Source: Amorphophallus konjac (Eukaryota; Streptophyta; Magnoliopsida; Alismatales; Araceae). Taken from it: 64,000 nt of DNA. The stretch is taken from assembly GCA_022559845.1 (NCBI GenBank), contig CM040126.1, positions 123,728,886 to 123,792,885 on the forward strand, read 5' to 3'. The notes beneath the pieces are model-generated. The model ran no database searches and had not been told where the DNA came from. It was given only the letters and a program-made list of their open reading frames with translations. Shown piece by piece: positions 1 through 11,138 of this stretch; the stretch's first letter is position 1; every line of letters starts with the position of its first letter. Both the position numbers and the translations under genes were made by a program.

Positions 1-1858
1 TATTCTTGGGGTCCTTCATCAACTTTCGCCTTCCCTTTCTCCAGCTTCTTCTCTCCACCCTCCGGCTTCTTCATTTCTTTAACAATCACGGGCTCCTCTT
101 CCTCATCACTCTCCTCTTGGGCCTCTGGCCCGAACTACTGCCAACTTCCTTAGTCCTATAAGGATCATCAAAAACCTTCCCGCTCCTAAGAGAAGAGATT
201 CCCTTAGCATTCTCAAATTGGGGACCTGCAGGAGGAGGCGGCTGAGGTTGATTTGGTTTAGGAAGAATATGAACTCTTTGGGGGAAGCCCGGAGGTTGGT
301 TCCTAGGATTAGCCATAGGCTGGCTAGGAAGCTGACCTATTTCTCTCCTTACATTACTTGCTGCCAATTGCCCTATCTGACCTTCCAACTTATCAATGGA
401 TTATTGCTGAGAAAGAATGAGCTGTTGGAGTTGGTCGAATTTTTTATTAAAATTGGACTGCAGAGGTTGTGGAGGAGGAGGTTGGAAGGGAACTTGATTG
501 AATCGGTTAGAAGGATATTGATAGTAGTGGCCCTGAGAAAATTGAGCTTGCTGATACGGGACCTGAGAATAATGTGATGTGTGTTGAGATTGTTGCGGAA
601 AAGGTGCATTGGATTGAGAAAAATTATGATGAGCTTGGTGAGTTGGGTGTTGAGTTTGGTGAAAAGGAGATTGATAATGTTGGTGAGATTGAACTGGAGC
701 ATGAAAGGGTTGTTTTTGAAAAGAAGGATTAGATTGGGTAGATGGACCTTGCTGAGATTTTCAAGAAAAATTCGGGTGGTTTCTCCAGCCTGGATTGTAG
801 GTGTTGGAATAAGGATCATAAGGAGGCTTAGAGACACCCTGAGCAGCGAAGATTTATTCTTGGATGAATGGGGGAAGCTGGGCTGCAGTGGGGCAATCAG
901 TTATCACATGATCGGGGCTAGAGCAAAGAGCACAGATCTCTTCATGACTGGGAGCTGAGAATGGTTGAGGTCGAGGACCTGAAGAAGAAGGTTCCTGCCT
1001 AGATAGAAATTGATCTAGCTTTTGAGCTACGAGATCAACATTCTCTATCTTCTATGCCAATAATTCTATTTTGTTCAATTTCTGAGTCAAGGCATTGATA
1101 TCCATCATATTCTCACACTCAACATGGCTCTTCACTTCATAAAGCCCACCCTTCTTAGCCGGTCCAATCGTTCTTTCATAAGATGATAGCGAGGCATGAC
1201 TGATCGAATTTTCGCTCAACATCTCAAATAACTCATACGCCTCATCCTCGCTTTTACTCATAAAAGCCCCCCCACATGTTGCATCCACCATTTGACGGTA
1301 ACTATCAGTCAATCTCTTATAGAATACTTGAACTATTTGCCATCTTGACAAACCATGATGAGGGCATTTCCTTAACAAATCTTTCAACCTATCCCATGCC
1401 TCATGGATTTGTTCTCCAGGATTTTGTGTGAATCTAGTTATTGCTCTCCTCATGGTATTGGTTCGCCTTATGGGATAGAATTTCTTCAAAAATTCCTTTT
1501 GCATTTCTGCCCATGTGTCTATGGATTTACCCAAGGCTCCTAACCAATATTTGGCTTTATCTTTGAGAGAGAATGGAAAAAGAGTCAGCCTGAGAGCATC
1601 ATCAGAGAAGTTTAAAATTTTCACAGTTGAGCAAATCTGGAGGAACTCATCCAGATGTCTGTAGGGATCCTCATTGGTATTGCCATAAAAGGATGGCAAC
1701 ATTTGAATGGTGCTTGATTTAATTTCATATTGGGCTGCTTGATTTTGAGGTGCTTGGGTATAAAATGAAGGTTAGTATTGATCGGGCAAGCAATATTCCT
1801 TCATTTGCTTGGGAGCGACTTGTTGAATTTGCTGTTGATTTTGGTTGTGGTCTGCCAT
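1..1858 (-). pseudogene. gag: Athila-type gag polyprotein (degenerate)
   Basis: Gag forms the nucleocapsid-like particle that packages element RNA. The start is taken at the ATG at 1858-1856, which opens a Gln/Asn-rich N-terminus. An in-frame TAA lies at 1774-1772. The capsid-type domain runs from about 1702 to 1052 and contains the motifs LPSFYGNTNEDPYRHLDEF and DRLKDLLRKCPHHGL. After a TAG at 1054-1052 the frame continues to a zinc knuckle, CALCSSPDHVITDC (CX2CX4HX4C), near 920, then a Gln/Pro-rich tail around 840-390 and a segment at 388-140 ending near LRSGKVFDD. A frameshift near 125-140 leads into an acidic, Lys-rich linker to position 1, where protease would follow outside the window. 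Several stops make this a pseudogene. Confidence 0.85.
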
Positions 1859-3204
1859 GAGGTAAGGTTGATGGTGAGTTCTTGAATGCACTAACCTCTC
1901 AATCTCTCATATGGGTCCTAACAAAGGTGGGTGTAAGGATATCCTACCTTGCATAAATTAGGACAAAATGAGAGAGATTTTTTTGATTTTTGTTTATTTT
2001 TTTATTTTGACACAACTAAGACGAAGAGAGAGAAGAGAATGATGTTTTTCCTTTTTTTAAATATTTTTTTAGTTTTATTTTTATGTAAACACAAATAAGT
2101 TGGCACACAATTTACCCTAAGGAGCTAGATGTGTCCTAGACCTGCAAATGGGGTTTCACAAAATGATTAAAGTGAAACTTAAGTTCACCCTCAAAATTTT
2201 CACCGGCCAGGTAAGGGGTGAGGTAGTGGGAGGTTCCCCCTACTTTCGTAGGGACCTAATTATGCCAAACCACTAGCCCGCTTAAGGCGTTTGCCGTCCG
2301 ACCGTCTTGCCTTAGGCACCGATTTTCATAAGAGGGTAAACCCAAATAACACAAGAACCACAGTGTGATCCTAGGGCCAACGTCTACTGAATTTTATTTA
2401 TGGCTTAGGTGATGCAAAGATGAAGAAAATTATGGTTTGTGGGCTAAGGAAGGGTGATGAAATCCCCACCTTATCTTGTTTAGGGGTAGTGCCCTTAGAG
2501 TGTTTTGAAGAATGAGATGCAACAAATAGATTCAAACAAGGGGTTTAATATGCAAATGCATGAATAATTATTTTCTAAAACATAAATATATAATAAAATT
2601 AATACAACCTACATGATGCATGACCTAGAACATGATGTGTGTGGTTTCTAATCTTGGAATGAGATTTTTTTTTTATTTTGGTGCAAGTACTGTTTCTTTT
2701 TTTAGTTAATGAATCTATCTAACCAGCACAAATTTTTTGTTTTGATTTTTTTTTATTTTTCTATTTTTTAACAAGATATGAATAAAAGAAATTATAAACT
2801 AAAAATAATAAATATCATGCAAAACTACTGCAAAATAAGGTCTAAAATCATGTTTTTGAACTTTTCTAGATTTCTGATTTTTTTTTTATTTTTTAGAAAA
2901 TTTTCAGATTTTTTTGAAGATTTTTTAAAAATTAGAAAAACAGGACATGTATCTACGTTTACTGACCTTTAGCGACGCTTGATTTTCTAGGATCTTTCAG
3001 ATTTCCAGAATACCTACGTTTGCAGACCTTTAGCGACGCTTCTTGGCTTTTTGCCACAGATTATTTCTCTTGAATTTTAGGTCAGAATTTTCAATATGTC
3101 TTTGATTTTCTGAATTTTTTTTCTTGTAAAAGTAAAAATAGAAAAATTAATATACAAATATACAAATCAAACACAAGAATATCCAATCATTAAAAATTAT
3201 TTCC
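1859..3204 (-). other. Athila-type 5' leader between PBS and gag, non-coding
   Basis: AT-rich with long T and A runs and no credible reading frame. A direct repeat of about 30 bp, containing GACCTTTAGCGACGCTT, occurs near 2955-2980 and again near 3015-3042. Leaders of this length between PBS and gag are normal for Athila elements. Confidence 0.7.
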
Positions 3205-3222
3205 TCCCCGACAACGGCGCCA
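3205..3222 (-). other. Primer-binding site, tRNA-Asp type
   Basis: The plus strand reads TCCCCGACAACGGCGCCA. This matches the 3' end of plant tRNA-Asp (ending ...GGCAACGGCGCCA) at 17 of 18 positions, with G to A at position 7. It lies 6 nt from the LTR edge. It fixes the minus-strand orientation and supports the Athila assignment. Confidence 0.9.
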
Positions 3223-3819
3223 AAAATTTGATGCGCTCGGCACCCGTCGTTTAAAAATGTCGTGCCACACAATTTCAAAATTTATAAAACCGCACCCACT
3301 CACTTAAATGGATTTGCAAAAACACATAAAGTGGTTAGAACGGGTCAATCCCACGAGGAAGAAATATTTTTATTGAAGCATGAGTTGGAAAATTCATGTA
3401 TTTGAGAAAGCGAGTTTTGAGTGAGATTTAAACTAATTAAAAAAAAGAAAATTACATGACAATAAACTATCTAAAGAATATGTGAGGGATAAAGAAGAGA
3501 ATTGAGAAAGAGAGAGAAAATAACATAATTTTGTTAAAATAGATTTTTATTGCTAAGAAAATAGAAATTACAAATACAAAAATAAAATTAAAATAATAAG
3601 GGAAGAAATATAGCCGGTGAATCGGAAGATTGACGCCGTCCACGCCGTGCCGAGCCTTTGATCGTCACCCCGCTTTGGTAGAATGCCGCCATAAGAGGAC
3701 CGAGAGAGAACGACCGCCTTGGGGTGTGCGAAGGATGTAAAGAAAGGGAAGTGGATGGAAGAACTACGGAAGGAAAATTATAATGAAACTAGGGTGAAAT
3801 TAGAATTAAAATAACTTTG

Positions 3820-4290
3820 AAACCGGCGAGAATTAAAAGAAGTGACAGAAGACAAAGTTGAAGATCAGAGGGTTAGGAATAACTTTTATGAAGAGTGTAG
3901 AGAGAGAAAATGAGAGGAAGGAGGTGAAAATTGGGAAAAAAGCGGAACCTATGTGCGCGGGTGAACAGTCAAAATGCTAAAGAGAGAACTGTGGGAAAAT
4001 TAAAATAACTCAAAAAAGAAGACGAATTAGAGAAAGTAGAAGAAAAAGAAAAGTTATATCTACAAGAGATGAATAACTTTCATGAAGAACGCAGAGACAA
4101 AAGAGGACTGGAAGGGCATAAAAATAGAGAAATGGCAGAAGGTATCCACTCAGATGAACAGTAACCGACCAGGACAGAACTTAGAAAAATATACAATAAC
4201 TTAAAAATGGAGAAGAATTAGAGAAAATGATAGAAAGAGAAAATGTAGAGCACTAAAAAATGAACAACTTTGCTGAAGACAATAAATTTA
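3820..4290. repeat. Three diverged ~200-bp tandem modules inside the Athila LTR
   Basis: The word GAATAACTTTTATGAAGA and close variants recur near 3870, 4070 and 4258. Each is preceded by a related GAATTAGAGAAA-type stretch and followed by GAGGACTGGAAGGGCAT-type sequence. A related two-copy version occurs in the unrelated LTR insert at 36430-36730. Confidence 0.6.
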
Positions 4291-5152
4291 AATAAAGATC
4301 ATAAACGTATGTAAATGGCTCACAAAGGGCTAAAGATTTTAGGAACTTATAATAACGACCACTTAAACATACAAAACCCAACAACTCTTAAACAAAGCCT
4401 ACTTATCTATTCTTCCCACAACTCTCAAAATCACTCCAACAAACTCTCTCCAAAAATAATAGAAGCACTCAAAGAATACATATGGAACCAACAACCCCCC
4501 TAACAAACCCCATACCCTGCTTATATAGGTTTACAAAATATCACTATTAATGTGAACAACTCAAGCCCACAATTTGTTTAAAAAAAAAAACTTCTCTCTC
4601 TTATCTCTTCTTGGCTGATTGTGTGAAGCATTTGAATGCCCACCGTGTGAAGACAGCCCACCGAAACTGTTCTGCCGACGTTGTATGGAGAATGCCGACC
4701 TGCCATGTTGCCGTTGGAGACCCGCGTTGAAGCCTCCACTTCTCCGGGTTGACCGCCGAAGATTCCCACCATGTATCCGAGTTTGAAGCCTTTGTGGGTG
4801 GTTGTTGAAGAAACCTCTTATCGCGTGGAGCCCACAAAAACCTGTCAACCTTAGGCCGCTGTGCGCAGGAAACTTTGCTGCCAACGTGTTGCTTTTTGGC
4901 CACGTTTGAAGATGCTTCACGAGTTGAATGCTTGGCCACCTGCAAGCCATGTTGAAGCCCTCTTGTTATGTAGAATATATATGGATAACAATGCATCGTA
5001 TATAAGAAGTGTATTATATATGCCATGAAACTTGCTATGCATTTGAAACCACATGCATACAATGATAACAAATGAATATATGTAATATAATTTTATATAG
5101 ATATAACATATATAAACCTCATACGCCACCTGCATGTATTATTATAACATAC

Positions 5153-5174
5153 ATATATATATATATATATATAT
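5153..5174. repeat. (AT)n microsatellite in the Athila LTR
   Basis: An uninterrupted run of about eleven AT dinucleotides. Confidence 0.9.
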
Positions 5175-5513
5175 CTTATAACATATGATAATATATATAT
5201 CTATGGAAGTTATTTCTTTTTCTTTATATATTTATTTTATTTTATTTTAAACAAGCCTCATGTTGAACTTTTTCTTTCTTTTTTTTCTTTAATAGATTTT
5301 GGCCCAATATTGTGCAGACTCGTGGAGTTCTTGTCATCGTCCATTTTGTTCCTGGAAAATAAGTAAATTTATTTATTAAAATCACTTAATTCTATCAAAC
5401 TGAATATTTTGCTCTAGATTGTGATTAAGTGTGACAAATACATATTGATGTATATTAAAGCCCATAAAACTATGATATAACAGTCATTAACATGTAACAA
5501 TGTACACTTATCA

Positions 5514-6775
5514 GAAATAAAGAGTTGGCTCCTTCCCTTCATCGTTGTTCTGGGCGAGCATTGCCCCCAGCGAACATTCGGTGGCAGCTATATATAGATT
5601 AAGTGGCTTCCCCTTGACAGGTGCCCCCAACACAGGCAGGGTCTTTATGTAATCCTTCAGCCGATCGAAGGTTTCTGACATTCCTGGTTCCAGTTGAAAG
5701 GTGCATTCTTCATCATTAATTTTTGGAATGGCTGGCAGCGCCCTGAAAAATTGGAGATAAATCTTCGGATGTAAGCCAGCCGGCCTTGTAGGGATCTTAA
5801 CTCTCCCAGATTCTTCGGAGGAGGTAGCTCCTGAATGGATTTTATTTTAAAGGGGTCGATCTCGATCCCCCTATATCGGACAATGAAGCCGAGGAACTTT
5901 CCACTTGAGACGCCGAAGGCACACTTCATTGGGTTCATTTTCAGCTCATACCGCCGAAGTCTCTCGAAGATGACTCTAAGGTCATTCAGGTGATCCCCCC
6001 TTTCCTTTGTCTTGACGACCAAATCATCAATGTAGCATTCGACTTTACTATATAGCAGTTCGTCGAATATCTTGGTCATCGCCTGTTGGTAAGTGGCGCC
6101 AGCGTTCTTGAGGCCGAAGGGCATTCTTTTGTAGTGGGATACCCTTTAGGTGACCGGAAGGCCGTATGAATTTTGTTGTGCTCAGCTATCCAGATTTGAT
6201 TATAGCCGGACGATCCGTCCATGAAGGACAAGGCCCCATGGCCAGTAGTTGCATCAATCATTACTTCGGTGATGGGTACCGAAAAGTCATCTTTTGGGCA
6301 AGCTTTATTCAGGTCGTGGAAGTCCATGCAGATCCTGATCTGTCCATTCTTCTTCTTCACCGGCACAATGTTGGCCAACCAAGTAGTGTATTGATTTTTA
6401 GCTACAAAATCGACATCTATGAGCTTGTCGACTTCTTTACAAATCTGTTTTATCAGCTTCGGCCTCATACGCCGGGGGGACTGCTTCACCGGCTCCACCT
6501 TGGGATCAATAGCCAGAATATGTTGAGTCACGCCGGGGCTCAGGCCGGGCATCTCTTTGTAGTTCCAGGCGAAACAGTCTCGAAATTCTTGTAGCAACTT
6601 GACATATTGTCCCCTCTCCTGTGGAGGAAGAAGGGCACTCAGAAAGGTCAGCCTGGGGTCGCTTTCTGTGCCTAGGTTAATTTCAAAGAGCTCATCCACT
6701 GTGGCCTGGCCGCCATCTTCAATTTTCGGAGGCGCTGGTAGCAGGTCGATGAAATCCTTATCTTCACCATCTTAT
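5514..6775 (-). pseudogene. pol: Tat-type reverse transcriptase and start of RNase H (broken)
   Basis: RT copies the element RNA into DNA. The N-terminal frame (6775-6130) has the pre-RT segment ending DELFEINLG, then fingers motifs ICMDFHDLNKACPKDDF and LSFMDGSSGYNQI. A frameshift near 6124 leads to a second frame starting MPFGLKNAGATYQQAM, with the catalytic YIDD motif near 6030 and the C-terminal motif GKFLGFIVRYRGIEIDP. A second frameshift near 5670 leads to the start of RNase H (LNLYIAATECSLGAMLAQ), where the frame stops at the Athila LTR. LKNAGATYQQAM and the PPPKNLGELR stretch are typical of the Tat lineage. Confidence 0.85.
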
Positions 6776-7038
6776 GCTTCAAGGACACCATAGGCGTCTT
6801 CTTGCTCTGCCTCGTTGGGTAACGAGGCTTTGCTTGTTTCCCCCTCTATTAGGCTTGCTGTGTGCGGCTCTGGGGGGCTTTCTTATGTGGAGAAGTAAAG
6901 GACTTCTTCAGGATCTTCTTTGTAATTGTCATAGATGGCTCTTGCAGGGGCTGAGATGATTGATTGCCATACTGGGGGCTGCTGCTCTGCTGGTGGCTGG
7001 GGTTGTCCATTCTCAGCTGCATCTTCAAAAATCTGGTG
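6776..7038 (-). other. Tat-A linker between gag zinc finger and RT
   Basis: Minus-strand translation is acidic and Pro/Ser-rich with at least two stops. No protease signature is present, although Tat-B carries protease at the equivalent place. Best explained as a deletion junction or scrambled linker. Confidence 0.5.
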
Positions 7039-7367
7039 CTAAACTGACACCAAGTAGATGCTTCTTTCGTGGCCGCCCGTCACATGGGGGCATGGCGGAG
7101 CCACCACATAATCTCCCATTCTGAGCTCATCTCTCTCAATCAGGTCTTGAGCAATGTCCTTGAAGACGTAACAGTCTTCGATAGAGTGGCCTAGTAGTTG
7201 GTGATAAGGGCAAAATAGGGGGTCGCCACTTCTGCGAGCATCTTGCGGCCTCTTAGACCTCGGGAGGGAGACCTTGCCGCAGTAGCAGGCCCAATCAAAG
7301 ATTCCTCGGGTCTTATTCCTCGAGAAAGAGTAAGGCCTTTCCATCCTCTCCTACAGTGTAGGATTTC
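7039..7367 (-). pseudogene. gag: Tat-A gag C-terminal zinc-finger segment
   Basis: The frame starting MERPYSFSRNKTRGIF is collinear with the Tat-B gag at 20250-19950. It contains the Cys/His motif CPYHQLLGHSIEDC followed by YVFKDIAQDLIERDEL, where Tat-B has CPYHQMFGHTIEDC and YIFKDVIESLIKKGEL. Upstream it continues across the chromovirus insertion into the gag N-terminal coiled-coil segment at 17025-17480. The gag capsid core is absent, so the copy is internally deleted. Confidence 0.7.
7363..7367. repeat. Target-site duplication of the chromovirus, left copy (ATTTC)
   Basis: ATTTC lies directly left of the TG end of the left LTR and is repeated directly right of the other LTR at 17020-17024. 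Five bases is the standard size for Ty3/gypsy integrase. Confidence 0.95.
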
Positions 7368-9494
7368 TGATGCGGGACGACTATGAGACTCGACTCGGAT
7401 TGGGTTGCGACCTTGGACTCTATAGGACGACGCGACTAGTTGGACCACGCGACCAGCAACAATGATACAATGCGGCACCTAAAGAGCTCCAGAAGAGGTG
7501 ATATGCCTCGAACAAGAAGCGCTAACTCACGGTCGTCCCCATCGAGGGAAGCACGATGATCTGCACAGTTGAGTAACCGGCTTTGAGTCTCGGGTGGTCG
7601 GCTCACTCTCGCGCTCGGAACGAGTCGCGGGACGGGTCTCGCACTCACAACTCACAGCGGTGGTTAATATATAGCAAGCTAATAACATATCCTACTCACA
7701 TGCAGCGGCATCAAGAACGCATACTAGCTAAGCAAATACGACAAAAGGGGGGGTGGCAAGTGTACCTCCACGCTCGGGGCGTGGGGAAGACTTTCCGGCC
7801 GAGATCCGGAACTCCCGGTACAATAATTAAATTAATTACAACATTCAAATCACGGCCCACTCCACGCAGGGAGGTAAAAGGCCACAACAGCGGTCCGGGA
7901 GCGCCGTCCAAGGGTTGACGGGCAGCAATTGATGGCGCTCGGACGGGCGCGGTTGGTCAGTTCAACACGGTTCACTCGGGCCCGCAGGACAACACATGGG
8001 ACCCACGGCTGGGACGGAGACGTCCGGGGCGGCTCCAGGGTGCAGCGACTGGCGGGGGCACTCCTGGAATGTCCCGGGGGGGTCCCCGGGAGCGGCGATC
8101 ACCGGAGTGGGGCCCGGCGATTTTCTCGGGAATTATTTCCCAAGGCTGTCCCGCAGCTCCGCTTCTGGTCAGATCTGCGTGCTCCGACGAGATCGGCCGG
8201 TACGCCCAGCCATGATGTCAGATCGAGACGAGGTTAGCGCCATTGCGAAGAGCACTCGAAGAACTTCAACATACTGGTGGTTTAGAACCATCCAACGATC
8301 TGAATGGAAATGAACGGCTCTGCAAACTGAGTGATGGTTCTATCCTGAAACTCAGAATCCACAGGGCAGACTAGAACCAGCCTGTTTATGGGCTTTGACC
8401 GTGGATCAAATAAATAAAGTAGGACCTGAGATTTTTATGGTGGCTAGAGGGGAGGGACACAGTGACACACATAGTTTTTTGTAGGATTCTGATCACGTTT
8501 TGGGGGTTGGAAAAATCTCCTACCACAGACTATCTCGCTGGCCTGCTCACAGGCAGACTACGAGGGGAACAAACTACTAACTGGGACGGGGGGCAAACGA
8601 ACTCTGATCGGCATGAAATTTAAACTGGGGATGTAGGAGACATGGGGAAACCAACCCGCCAAATATCAGCTCGATCCAACGGTCGGATCTGGAGTTATGG
8701 CCTCCTCTTCAAGCTTCAGATTTGCAGGCCGGAATCCAGGACAGCAACTCGGAGAAGTGGTGGTGGCAACTTGATGGCGGCACGAACGGCGGCGACGGCG
8801 GCAGTGGACATTCACAATAGGTAGAGGGAGAAGAGAAGGGGAAGAGATTTGAGAGATAGGGGAGATTTAGATCTAGATCTGGAGAAGAGAGGGGGAAGGA
8901 GATGAAGAACACCAAGAACACTAGACGAAAGAGGGGGGGTGCACACCAAGCATAATTCTCTTGAATTTTTCATTAGTTCCACACAAAATACAACAAGAGA
9001 CTATAAATATGAAAACCCTAGATCTAGATCCAAGGACATCCACTAACACCAAAGGACATCCACTAACTCTAAAGGACACCCACTAACATTGATCAAGGGT
9101 AGGTGGGAGACAAGCATGGGGGACAAGGAGGGGGCATCCTCTACCTTTGTCGCCTTGGTCCAATAGTCCAAGTCTTCTAGAAACCCCCCTTGGGCTTGGA
9201 CTCCTAATGGTCTTGAGGCCCAATTTAGAAATTGGACCCCTTACATAAAGTGTAGCCCATATTACAATCTTGACCCAACTAGAAGCTAAAATACAAAATA
9301 CACACTAATACACTCACAATAAGCAAATACATGCTAATACACTCATAATAAACATAGGAAAGTTTCAACACTCAGGTAGGGACTCCATACTGTCTCCCAG
9401 CCACAAGGATGTCGATGTCGACCGAGTCGTGCTGCGGGTCCGGTACCGATGGCTCGCTGAGTCGGGCCGTACTCGTGCCCTAGTGTCCTCACCA
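7368..9494 (-). repeat. Chromovirus 3' LTR
   Basis: The plus strand begins TGATGCGGGACGAC and ends TCCTCACCA, giving imperfect TGRTG/CAYCA ends. It matches the LTR at 14891-17019 along its whole length with scattered substitutions and a ~17-bp indel near 7435-7455. The C-terminal end of pol (to 9365) reads into this LTR. A GGGGAGAA purine run immediately upstream (9495-9503) is the likely polypurine tract. Confidence 0.93.
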
Positions 9495-11138
9495 ATTCTC
9501 CCCGGGTGGGAGAAGCTCGACCCCGTCGAGTAAGGGTCCGGGTCGCTCTGGTATCGATCCAGCAGATCTGGATCCATCCTCTGTAGCTCTTCCCGGGTGA
9601 TCCAGGTGTCATCGGACGAGGGCCATCCCCTCCAACGCACCAAGTAGCGCTGGTACACTCCACCTCGAGTAGTCGTTGCCTGCTCATCTAGTATACATTC
9701 TATCTACTCTCGCTGCTGAGGTAACAAGGCTGGAGGTGGACACTCTAGGGTGGTCACTCACAATGGGTGGAGACGGCTCAAAGGGCTCACTGGGTATCAC
9801 CGCTGGGTCCCTATAAATGACAAGATCCAAGACGTTGAAAGTCGAGCTGATCCCGTAATCCTCTAACAAGTCCACAACATATGCGTTCGATCCTACTCGC
9901 CTCACTACCCGAAAGGGACCGGCACCGTGAGCATGCAACTTCTTCACGGCTCCTCAGGGAAACCGTTCAGGTCTGACCCTGATCATGACATGAACGCCCT
10001 CCTGAAACTCACGATGGTGCCTATGGGCATCAGCCAATTCTTTGTATCGTGCATTGCTGGACTCAATGTGACGACGAATATGCTCATGCAACTGTCTAAT
10101 ATGGCTGGCAAAAGACTCGGCTGACTCAGACACACGGGACTGGATGGGAGATGGGACTAGGTCTATGGGTCTCCTAGGTCTACGGCCAGTGACAATCTCA
10201 AAGGGGCTCATACCTGTAGACCTATTGACCGAATCGTTATAGGCGAACTCGGCCAAGGGTAAGACCAAATCCCAACCCTGACTCGATCTTGGACAAGACA
10301 CCTAAGAAGATCCCCCAAACTTCTATTGACAACCTCAGTCTGACCATCGGTCTGGGGGTGATATGCAGTGGGGAATTTCAATTGGGTGCCCATCATGTGC
10401 CATAGGGTCTTCCAGAAATAGCTAGTGAAGCGCACATCCCTATCGGACACTATAGTGTGTGGGAGTCCGAACCAGGAGACACAATGTGAAAAAAATAGAC
10501 GAGCAACTCTAGAGGCATCTGAGGTTTTAGAGCATGGGATGAATAATGCCATCTTGGAGAACCGGTCGACAACCACAAAGATCGAGTCATGCTTTCGGAG
10601 GGTGCGGGGGCAATCCTAACACAAAGTCCATGCTAATGTCCTGCCATGGACTATCCGGGACGGGAAGGGGGGTATAGAGGCCGATACTTTGCTTCCTTTG
10701 TTTGGCCATAGCACAAGTGCGACACTGGGCCACAATACGAGCAACATCCCTCTTTAGGCTAGGCCAATAGAATCGATGCTCAACCGCCTCTATGGTCTTG
10801 TTCCAGCCAAAGTGGCCAGCAAGACCTCCTGCGTGCATCTCCCACGTAAGAAAGTCACGAATAGAAGTCCGTGGGATGCACAACTTGTCACCTCGGAATA
10901 GGTGACCCTCCTGTAGCACAAACTCGCTATAATCGCGCGAGGGACCATCCTGAAGGACGGCATGGATCGGACCAAAGTCTGGATAGTCAACATAAGCGTC
11001 CTTCAGCCTCTCTAGTCCTACCACCTCCATGCTCATGGTGGTCAACATCATCACCCGACGACTCAGTGCGTCGGCCACCTTGTTCTCTACCCCTGCCTTG
11101 TGTTTAAGCACAAAGGTGTACTCTTGGAGAAATTCCAC
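9365..11138 (-). pseudogene. pol: Chromovirus integrase with C-terminal chromodomain (frameshifted)
   Basis: Integrase inserts the cDNA; the chromodomain can steer it to marked chromatin. The frame at 11138-10587 has the end of RNase H (VADALSRR), the zinc domain (HAGGLAGHFGWNKT ... CRTCAMAK) and the first catalytic Asp in MDFVLGLP. A frameshift near 10587 leads to 10576-10208 with the second Asp (SDRDVRF) and catalytic Glu (HPQTDGQTE). A further shift leads to 10301-9954 ([19 protein letters not shown]), another to 9947-9684 (GPFRVVRRVGSNAYVVDL), and the last to 9658-9365, where YLVRWRGWPSSDDTWI is a chromodomain core. The final ~43 residues lie inside the 3' LTR. Confidence 0.88.

Larger units (their letters stand above)
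1..5513 (-). mobile_element. Athila-type Ty3/gypsy retrotransposon, cut by the window edge
   Basis: Reading on the minus strand from the right, the order is a 2.3-kb LTR (3229-5513), a tRNA-Asp-type primer-binding site (3205-3222), a 1.3-kb leader and a degenerate gag (1858-1). Protease, RT and integrase should lie beyond position 1 and are not seen. The tRNA-Asp primer, the gag type and the long LTR are typical of the Athila lineage. The outer LTR edge falls exactly where a Tat-type RNase H reading frame is interrupted (5513/5514), so this element inserted into an older element. The second TSD copy cannot be checked because the left half is outside the window. Confidence 0.85.
3229..5513 (-). 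repeat. Athila-type 5' LTR
   Basis: The plus strand begins TGATGCGCTCGG next to the PBS and ends TACACTTATCA, so the ends form a TGAT/ATCA terminal inverted repeat of 4 bp. Length is about 2285 bp. The right edge coincides with the interruption of the Tat RNase H frame. The LTR contains a triplicated ~200-bp module (about 3820-4290) and an AT microsatellite. The partner LTR is outside the window. Small reading frames within it are not credible genes. Confidence 0.85.
5514..7367 (-). mobile_element. Tat/Ogre-type element fragment 'Tat-A' (inner part)
   Basis: Minus-strand remnants of a Tat-type element: a gag zinc-finger segment (7344-7039), a short acidic linker, RT (6699-5657) and the beginning of RNase H (to 5514). 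It is cut at 5513/5514 by the Athila LTR and at 7367/7368 by the chromovirus. Across the chromovirus it continues at 17020, as shown by the ATTTC TSD. Protease is missing between the gag zinc finger and RT, so the copy was already internally deleted. Confidence 0.75.

Noticed and set aside
5657..6699. The RT as part of an integrated pararetrovirus
   Set aside because: Motif details match the Tat lineage, and the gag zinc-finger context fits an LTR retrotransposon; no movement-protein or coat-protein signature is seen.
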